Positions 29,682-35,284 of a stretch of 35,284 nucleotides of DNA are shown here, in pieces. The notes under the pieces are model-generated. The model saw nothing but the letters and a program-made list of their open reading frames with translations. It was not told where the DNA came from and ran no database searches. This stretch comes from a virus, in IMG/VR virus record IMGVR_UViG_3300037116_000046, positions 1 to 35,284 of that record; one strand, 5' to 3'. The position numbers were made by a program, and so were the translations under genes. Every line of letters begins with the position of its first letter. Position 1 is the stretch's first letter.

Positions 29682-32009
29682 ATGGATTTCACAGACGCGC
29701 GCGCTCTCGATATGGTGGCCGGGGATTTGGTCTGGTCAGATTTTCAGCGGGCGTACAACCGCGGTCGCATTAATGGACTCCTCAACGGCGACCCGCCATT
29801 CAACCGTCAGGAAAAGGAAAGCGCGAAGGTTGTAACCAACCTGAACGATTTGGTCGGAACCTCACTGGCCCATGATGGCCGGGCGCAGATGAACAATGGC
29901 CTTCTTCAACAGGGCCAGTACGCAACCTGCCGCACCGATTGGCCTTCCGTCGAAACCCGGGACAAAATAAGCTCCATCGTCGAAAAGAAATTTAATCATC
30001 CCCTCTTGGACTCAACGGATTATTTCGAGTGCATTCGGGCCGAAGCGGGCCAACTCATCGCGCACGGCATGGGCACGTCCGTTTGGGAAAACCCGGATTA
30101 CATGATCCCGACTGAGATTGGTATGGCTGATTTGCTGTGTCCGACCAACACTCGGATTGGGTTCAAAAACCTTCCGTTTATATTCTTGCGCCGGTCATTT
30201 ACCGGAATGGAGTTTGCGGAGTTGTACCGGAAGGACAAAGTTGACCCTGGCTGGAATCGGGACATGATCAAGGACTGCCTGAAATGGGTCAGCAAGCAGA
30301 TGACAACCGGGCTGGATTCTCAGACCACCGCATTTTACCGGCCAGAACAATGGGAAGAAGAAAACAAGCAGGACGCGGGATGGTATGCGCCTGACCGTTG
30401 CCCCACTATTGACGTGTTCGACATTTACGGCTACCGGGAAGCGCATGGAAAATACCCGGCTGGATGGGTGCGCCGGATCATGCTGGATCAATGGAGTGGA
30501 ACAGGCAATCCACCGGCCAAAGGCGGCACACCGGAACGGCGAACCGACGGCGTCTTGAAAAAGGTCAAAAAGGGAGATTTTCTCTACACGTCGGACGCAA
30601 ACCCGGTTTGTTCCACGTGGAACAATATCACCAGCGTCCAGTACGGCGACCTGTCGGCTGTGTTCCCGGCCATGCACAATTCCGTCCGGGGATTGGGCTG
30701 GATTGTTTATTCTCTTTGCCACATTCAAAACCGACTAAAAAGCCGGTTCTACGACTCTGTTTTTGAGCAACTTCTGCAATATTTTCAGGTGTCTTCAATG
30801 GACGATGTTGCCCGCGCAATGAAGGTCGAATTGGCTCAAATGGGGTTCATCGACGAGACGATCAAAATGGTCAAGGCTCAAGACCGTTGGACTCCCGATT
30901 ATCCATTCGTCGAAGGCGGTCTTGGCATGTTGCAGAATGACATCCAGAACAACAGCAAAGCCTGGACGCAGAACTCCACCGGTGGAAATGAGAAGACCGA
31001 AAAGACCAAGTTTCAATACATGGCGGAATTGCAGCGCATGAACGTGCTGGTGTCAGCAGCCATGAATCAGATGTATTTTTACCAGAAACAGCAAGATCGG
31101 GAAATGTTCCGCCGATTTTGCAGGCCGAATTCCCGTGATCCAATAGTGCGCCGGGCGCGTGAGCAGTGCATCCGGGAAGGCGTCGATGAAAAGTGGATAA
31201 ACAATCCAGACGCGTGGGACGTACAACACGAGCGCATGATGGGGCAAGGCAACCAGACTTTGGAAATGATGGTTTCCTCAGAATTGCTTCAAATGGTGCC
31301 TGGGATGGCTCCTGAGCAGCAGGTCAAGGCGAAACGAAATCACGTTAATGCGCTGACGCATAACCCGCAAATGGCGATCGAGTACTTCCCGGACAAGCAG
31401 GACGAAAACAATCTTGCCGGAATGCAAGCCAGGACGGATTTCAATACAATGCTGGGAGGCATCCCCGTTCCGCCAGTGCCAGCGCAGGTCAACCGCATCG
31501 AATACGCGGTGGAACTGTTGAAGCAATTGGGCCAGCGAGTTGAGACGCGCGAGAAGTCTGGGGGCATGGTCAAGCCCGATGAATTGCAGGGGTTGAAGCT
31601 GACTGCTAATTGTCTGGCTGAGAACATCCAAATTATCGAGCAGGACAAAACGATGGCTCCCGTTGCAAAAAAGATGTCCGAAGAATTGGGCAAAATCACG
31701 AATTTGATCAAGGCGTTTGAGCAGCGATTGCAAGCCGCTGCGAAGAAACAACAGGAGGCTCAGCAGCAGAACGGTGATGGTGGGGAGCAGATGGCTAAAG
31801 TAGCCGCGCCGATTATCATGGCGAAGACCAAAGCCAAGATCAAAGAGGCCGAAGCACAGCAAAAAATGCAGCATAAGGACGCCCAGTTCAAACAGCAATT
31901 GCACCACGAAGCCATCAAGACGCGGGCGGGTATCGCCAAAATGGATTTGGAAACCGCCGCCGGCATCAAGCGCAATCGGGTTCTTGACGAAGGCGAGGAT
32001 GAATCCTGA
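29682..32009 (+). CDS. Portal protein, 775 aa
   Basis: I start at ATG 29682 because AAGGAAAGG sits a few bases upstream; ATG 29661 (no Shine-Dalgarno) is an alternative. The N-terminal portion (DLVWSDFQRAYNRGRINGLL, then NLNDLVGTSL), the middle WEEENKQDAGWYAPDRCPTIDVFDIYGY and VFPAMHNSVRGLGWIVYSL, and a long Gln/Lys-rich helical C-terminus (MAKVAAPIIMAKTKAKIKE) match the large P22-like podovirus portal type in layout. It forms the dodecameric DNA gate in the capsid. Length is near P22 gp1 (725 aa). The position ahead of scaffold fits. Confidence 0.7.
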   Translation: MDFTDARALDMVAGDLVWSDFQRAYNRGRINGLLNGDPPFNRQEKESAKVVTNLNDLVGTSLAHDGRAQMNNGLLQQGQYATCRTDWPSVETRDKISSIVEKKFNHPLLDSTDYFECIRAEAGQLIAHGMGTSVWENPDYMIPTEIGMADLLCPTNTRIGFKNLPFIFLRRSFTGMEFAELYRKDKVDPGWNRDMIKDCLKWVSKQMTTGLDSQTTAFYRPEQWEEENKQDAGWYAPDRCPTIDVFDIYGYREAHGKYPAGWVRRIMLDQWSGTGNPPAKGGTPERRTDGVLKKVKKGDFLYTSDANPVCSTWNNITSVQYGDLSAVFPAMHNSVRGLGWIVYSLCHIQNRLKSRFYDSVFEQLLQYFQVSSMDDVARAMKVELAQMGFIDETIKMVKAQDRWTPDYPFVEGGLGMLQNDIQNNSKAWTQNSTGGNEKTEKTKFQYMAELQRMNVLVSAAMNQMYFYQKQQDREMFRRFCRPNSRDPIVRRAREQCIREGVDEKWINNPDAWDVQHERMMGQGNQTLEMMVSSELLQMVPGMAPEQQVKAKRNHVNALTHNPQMAIEYFPDKQDENNLAGMQARTDFNTMLGGIPVPPVPAQVNRIEYAVELLKQLGQRVETREKSGGMVKPDELQGLKLTANCLAENIQIIEQDKTMAPVAKKMSEELGKITNLIKAFEQRLQAAAKKQQEAQQQNGDGGEQMAKVAAPIIMAKTKAKIKEAEAQQKMQHKDAQFKQQLHHEAIKTRAGIAKMDLETAAGIKRNRVLDEGEDES

Positions 32010-32061
32010 GGGCGGCATAACCGAAGACGGTCTTGATTGCACCGATGAAGACGACGATTAA
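31999..32061 (+). CDS. Possible 20-aa acidic peptide
   Basis: MNPEGGITEDGLDCTDEDDD starts in the last codons of the portal gene behind GAAGGCGAGG and ends at TAA. It overlaps the next gene by 17 bases. Weak support. Confidence 0.25.
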   Translation: MNPEGGITEDGLDCTDEDDD

Positions 32062-32251
32062 ATGCGTGTGCGGGGCCAGCTTGGAAGTGGCGGGAAGAAC
32101 CGAAGAAGACCGGACAATTGTTGCCGCTGCCAACGATTGGCACCTGACGCCGAGAGGACTGGCGTTTTGCCCGGCCTGTAACTTTGCCAGAAATCGAGTT
32201 GCGCAAATAACCAGTGATCTCGCTCGAAGAAATGTCGCTCATGCCAGTTGA
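32045..32251 (+). CDS. Small zinc-ribbon protein, 68 aa
   Basis: From ATG 32045 the protein has C-V-C-G (residues 7-10) and C-P-A-C (47-50), a two-pair zinc ribbon, separated by a helical middle (EEDRTIVAAANDWHL). No Shine-Dalgarno is obvious; TTG 32033 is an alternative start. It overlaps the next gene by about 20 bases. Function unknown. Confidence 0.55.
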   Translation: MKTTIKCVCGASLEVAGRTEEDRTIVAAANDWHLTPRGLAFCPACNFARNRVAQITSDLARRNVAHAS

Positions 32252-33542
32252 TCTATCCAAAAAGAAGGTGCTCGTAGTCGATGGCGGATTTTTTATCTGC
32301 GCCGCGCAACGCCTCGCTCGCGATTTCGGAACCGTTTACTACTGCGATCCGGCGTGGGAAACCGCTCAAACCAAATACGATCACGCTCTGACTGGAGTTG
32401 GACTGGACGGCATCGAGCGCGTCAAGGAAGTTTGGGACGTGATTGATGACGTGGATTTAGTTGTGTTCCCGGACGTTCTTCGGTCCGGGATGCAACTGCA
32501 CATTGAGAAAATGGGCATTCCGGTCTGGGGCGCTCGCCGGGCTGACAAGCTCGAAATCAACAAGCTGTTTTTCAAGCAGTTGCAAGAACGTCTCGGCATG
32601 AACTTCGCCGAATACGACGTGGTTGACAGCCTGGATGCGCTTCGGGATTACTGCAAAGACCCAAAAAACGATGGCCGATGGATAAAGGCCACACCACAAT
32701 TTCGAGGGGACAAGGAGACTTTTGAAAACGTCAGTTACGAGGAAAGTAAGGAGCATCTTGCGGACATGGAGTTGCGACTGGGGGCTATCGGTTCACTGTT
32801 GAGATTCCTAGCGGAGAAACCAATCAAGGCGAAGTTGGAAGGCGGGTTGGACACCTATTCGGTGGACGGGATGCACCCGAAAGTGGCAGTGCAAGGGTAC
32901 GAAAAAAAGGACATGGGTTATTTCGCCACTGTCCAAAACTGGGAGGACATCCCGGACGAAATCAAATCCGTCTGTGAGCCATTGTGGCCGGAATTGAAAA
33001 AGCGTCGGTGCCGTCAGATGGTTTCCACCGAAGTCAAAATTACGGATGCCGGGGATTCGATTCTCCTTGAGCCGACTGTTCGATTTCCTTCGCCCGCCGG
33101 TGAGGAGCAAATGGAACTTTATGGCAACTTCTCTGCAATCATCTGGGAAGGCGCTCACGGGAATCTAATTGAGCCTGAAATCACCGCTCAGTTCGCGTGT
33201 GAGGCCATGATCGAGCACAACGGGAAGGATACAAATTACCGTAGCCTTAAAGTTCCAAAGGAGATCGAGCGATGGGTAAAACTGTATCAGGCGACAGGCG
33301 TTAAAGACAGGATTGCTATTGCGCCAGGGCAATCATGCATCGGGGCCGTGGTTGGAATTGGGAACACGCCAAAAGAAGCCTTGGAACACCTCAAGGACAA
33401 TGCCGATGCGCTCAAGGATCAGCCTGTCAAAATTCACGTCTCGGAGTTGGCGCATTTGCTGGAGGAAATCGAGGAAGCTCAAGCGCAGGGTGTCCACTTC
33501 ACGGACAAACCCATGCCAGAACCCGCTGAGGTGTTGGCGTGA
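32232..33542 (+). CDS. ATP-grasp family enzyme, PurD (GARS)-like, 436 aa
   Basis: The N-terminal VLVVDGGFFICAAQRLAR is a pre-ATP-grasp fold start. Then come VDLVVFPDVLRSGMQLHIEK and IPVWGARRADKLEINKLFFK, which parallel the G-P-x-x-x-A-x-L-E-x-S/D-K block of PurD. The metal-binding block ILLEPTVRFPSPAGEEQ (277-293) parallels PurD's E-x-N-x-R-F-G-D-P-E-x-Q. Such enzymes join a carboxylate to an amine using ATP. A phage role between portal and scaffold is unexpected; purine synthesis, peptide or small-molecule modification are all possible. The start is uncertain (GTG 32214, ATG 32232, ATG 32241). Confidence 0.65.
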   Translation: MSLMPVDLSKKKVLVVDGGFFICAAQRLARDFGTVYYCDPAWETAQTKYDHALTGVGLDGIERVKEVWDVIDDVDLVVFPDVLRSGMQLHIEKMGIPVWGARRADKLEINKLFFKQLQERLGMNFAEYDVVDSLDALRDYCKDPKNDGRWIKATPQFRGDKETFENVSYEESKEHLADMELRLGAIGSLLRFLAEKPIKAKLEGGLDTYSVDGMHPKVAVQGYEKKDMGYFATVQNWEDIPDEIKSVCEPLWPELKKRRCRQMVSTEVKITDAGDSILLEPTVRFPSPAGEEQMELYGNFSAIIWEGAHGNLIEPEITAQFACEAMIEHNGKDTNYRSLKVPKEIERWVKLYQATGVKDRIAIAPGQSCIGAVVGIGNTPKEALEHLKDNADALKDQPVKIHVSELAHLLEEIEEAQAQGVHFTDKPMPEPAEVLA

Positions 33543-33760
33543 GAGAACCACTCGTCACTCTGCGCGGCACAGTTCCCGGCTTTCTGGTTGACGGCCAGCC
33601 GCTTGACCCGTCGCACCCTTGTCATCCCGGAATGAAATCGGGCATTTTGTTCAAAGCCGCCCGGTCGATGCTTGGCAAGGGCCGTGGCGTGAAAAAGAAA
33701 ACTGGCGGTGTCCACACAAAGACTGTTACCGTCAAGAATGCTGGCATGACCAAGAAATGA
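33539..33760 (+). CDS. Small basic protein, 73 aa
   Basis: GTG 33539 overlaps the upstream stop (GTGA). Begins VREPLVTLRGTVPGFLVDGQ and ends with a Lys/Thr/Gly-rich tail (KKKTGGVHTKTVTVKNAGM). It could be a small capsid-associated or DNA-contacting protein. No family recognised. Confidence 0.5.
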   Translation: MREPLVTLRGTVPGFLVDGQPLDPSHPCHPGMKSGILFKAARSMLGKGRGVKKKTGGVHTKTVTVKNAGMTKK

Positions 33761-34077
33761 AATCCAAACCGACCATAACCGTTTTTTCAAGCCCAAAGCA
33801 GGTGTTCCAATCTGACCCCAACCTGGTTTCGCTGCATCAAAAGATGGTGGATTCGGACATCTGCGAGGCCAGCCTTGAAACCGCTTTGACCGACTTGGTT
33901 TACGAATTGTCCGATAAAGTGAACGATTCCAATTCCGCAATGGGCGCAGGATTCCAGCTTCGCGGCGCTGTTAAATTCCTGAAACGATTTAAGGAACTCG
34001 CGGAATTGACCAAACCCGCCCCGCCATTGGAAGACCCCGGCGAATTGCGCCCGCAAGAAGATAAACGGAGACCATAA
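33757..34077 (+). CDS. Hypothetical helical protein, 106 aa
   Basis: ATGA overlap with the previous gene. The protein (MKSKPTITVFSSPKQVFQSD, then HQKMVDSDICEASLETALTD and FQLRGAVKFLKRFKELAEL) is mainly helical with a Pro-rich end. Its position before the scaffold gene suggests an assembly role. Family not recognised. Confidence 0.5.
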   Translation: MKSKPTITVFSSPKQVFQSDPNLVSLHQKMVDSDICEASLETALTDLVYELSDKVNDSNSAMGAGFQLRGAVKFLKRFKELAELTKPAPPLEDPGELRPQEDKRRP

Positions 34078-34079
34078 TT

Positions 34080-35284
34080 ATGAGTGACGCGACCATGACA
34101 GCTCCACCTACCGCGGCGGCCGCCGCAGAACCAGCAACCACGCCGGGGCCGAAAGAGTTTTCACCAAGTTCCGGTGGCCGAAGCCATGCCTCCCTTCGAG
34201 ACGCGCTGGAAGCCCATGCCACGCCTGACCCAAACCGCCAACGAAAGCCTGAGCCGGTGTCGCAAGCCGCACTCCCGACTCCACCAAAGAAAGAGGACAA
34301 GCCAGTTGAGGCCAAAGTCGAGGATAAGCCCGAAGGGAAAAAGGCCGATGCGAAGGGTGATAAGTTGCCCGTTGGACGGCCCCCTACAACGAAAGCGCAG
34401 GAGACTTGGGCCAATCTCAAGGAACGCGCCAGGGTTTCGGAAGCGCGAGTCAAGGAATACGAAACTCAGCGTGTCCCGGAGCAGGAGCGAACCTCCATCA
34501 CGCAGCGCATGGAACAAATCCAGAAGCGCAACGATGAATTGGAAAACCATATCCGGTTCACCAATTACGAGCAATCGACGGAATTTAAGGCCAAGTACCA
34601 GGATCCTTACGAAAGCAGGCTTGCTGACGCCATTACGGAATTGTCTCAAATCCCGGTGACGGGTATCGATGGAAATGTGCGGGCCGCAACTCAGGATGAT
34701 CTTTTCGAGCTTATCAATCTTGACCCGGTGAAGCGTTTGGCCGTCGCCAAGGAGAAGTTTGGGGATTTGGCTCAGGAAGTGATTGACCATGCGAAGGATG
34801 TCCGAAACTTGCTCATCACGCGCAACAAGGCTTTGGACGAAGCCAAGGTCAAAGGCAAGGAGCGTGAAACTCAGCAATCGGAATTGATGACTCGCCAGAT
34901 GAAAGCCTTCGAGGGAAAGGTCAGGGAGTGGTACTACGCCGCCGAAGCCGAGTGGAACAAAGACCCCGACGCAAAGCTGTTTGACACCATCACGCGCGAG
35001 GACGGCAAGGAATTGACCCCGGAAGAAACCGAGCACAACAAACTTGTTGAGAAAGGGAAAGCCCTGTCCGCGTGGGTGTCGAAACACCCAAAAGACGCCA
35101 AGACCCCGGAGGAAGCGGCTGAGATCGTGCGGAAGCAATACGCCATCCTGAAGCGAGCAATCCATTTTGCGCCACTTCGTCGGCTGTACAAAGCGGTCGT
35201 AAAAGAGCGCGATGCCCTGAAAAAAGAAAATGACCAGTATCGAGGAACCACGCCAACTACGGCTGGCCGAATCACAAACGGACA
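34080..35284 (+). CDS. Probable scaffolding protein, cut by the window end
   Basis: ATG 34080 has GGAG 9 bases upstream. About 401 residues are visible and the frame is still open. The N-terminal 105 residues are Ala/Pro/Glu-rich and disordered (TAPPTAAAAAEPATTPGPKE). They are followed by long charged helices (QERTSITQRMEQIQKRNDEL, LAVAKEKFGDLAQEVIDHAK, KAFEGKVREWYYAAEAEWNK) with coiled-coil character. Highly charged helical proteins after the portal are typically scaffolds that guide capsid assembly; the major capsid gene should follow. No cleavage protease motif is visible. Confidence 0.6.
   Translation, partial: MSDATMTAPPTAAAAAEPATTPGPKEFSPSSGGRSHASLRDALEAHATPDPNRQRKPEPVSQAALPTPPKKEDKPVEAKVEDKPEGKKADAKGDKLPVGRPPTTKAQETWANLKERARVSEARVKEYETQRVPEQERTSITQRMEQIQKRNDELENHIRFTNYEQSTEFKAKYQDPYESRLADAITELSQIPVTGIDGNVRAATQDDLFELINLDPVKRLAVAKEKFGDLAQEVIDHAKDVRNLLITRNKALDEAKVKGKERETQQSELMTRQMKAFEGKVREWYYAAEAEWNKDPDAKLFDTITREDGKELTPEETEHNKLVEKGKALSAWVSKHPKDAKTPEEAAEIVRKQYAILKRAIHFAPLRRLYKAVVKERDALKKENDQYRGTTPTTAGRITNG

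Noticed and set aside
34161-35165. 334-codon leftward frame opposite the scaffold candidate
   Set aside because: Phe/Leu/Arg-rich antisense sequence of a charged helical protein; no coupling or promoter.

Overview
This window is double-stranded DNA tailed-phage sequence, probably short-tailed, and open at both ends. The hallmark genes are a large terminase (15921-17759, -), a portal-like protein (29682-32009, +) and a probable scaffolding protein running off the right edge (34080-35284, +). Genes are densely packed, mostly joined by 4-base ATGA/GTGA stop-start overlaps. I see no integrase, tRNA, CRISPR array, recognisable lysis gene or rRNA. The host cannot be named from the sequence.

Layout. 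1-3138 (-): a chain of very small, often cysteine-rich genes with a Rho-independent terminator at 1802-1827. 3139-4523: mostly non-coding and packed with TTGAC/GTCAA sites, a 17-bp palindrome, a 7-unit hexamer microsatellite and short repeats; a regulatory region and possible replication origin. 4524-8174 (+): early/replication genes, including a probable replication initiator (4769), an HNH nuclease (5965) and several zinc-binding small proteins. 8348-9269 (-): a ribbon-helix-helix regulator, a GroES-like co-chaperonin and a small gene, divergent from 9348-15935 (+), a glycan cassette with four glycosyltransferase-like genes and an FkbM methyltransferase.

15921-29636 holds the terminase (-), a large beta-rich tail/nozzle-like protein and two small genes (+), then a long leftward block of virion proteins (1176-aa internal-virion candidate, 478-aa Pro-rich protein and others) that also carries a DxD glycosyltransferase and a DUF1660-like protein. 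From 29682 the portal, a zinc-ribbon protein, an ATP-grasp (PurD-like) enzyme, two small genes and the scaffold candidate run rightward. Terminase and portal are about 12 kb apart and in opposite orientation, an unusual arrangement.

The most striking item is at 13135-13841: a 707-bp element with 22-bp terminal inverted repeats, a 6-bp AATTTT target duplication and one gene, a lone DPPY adenine methyltransferase. It splits an AP2/HNH-type gene whose frame is restored exactly if the element is removed. Other points: several promoters place the -10 box only 6-9 nt before the start codon, suggesting leaderless transcripts; a 179-codon frame at 2188-2724 is broken only by two TGA codons; and an inverted repeat overlaps the ribosome binding site of the portal gene.
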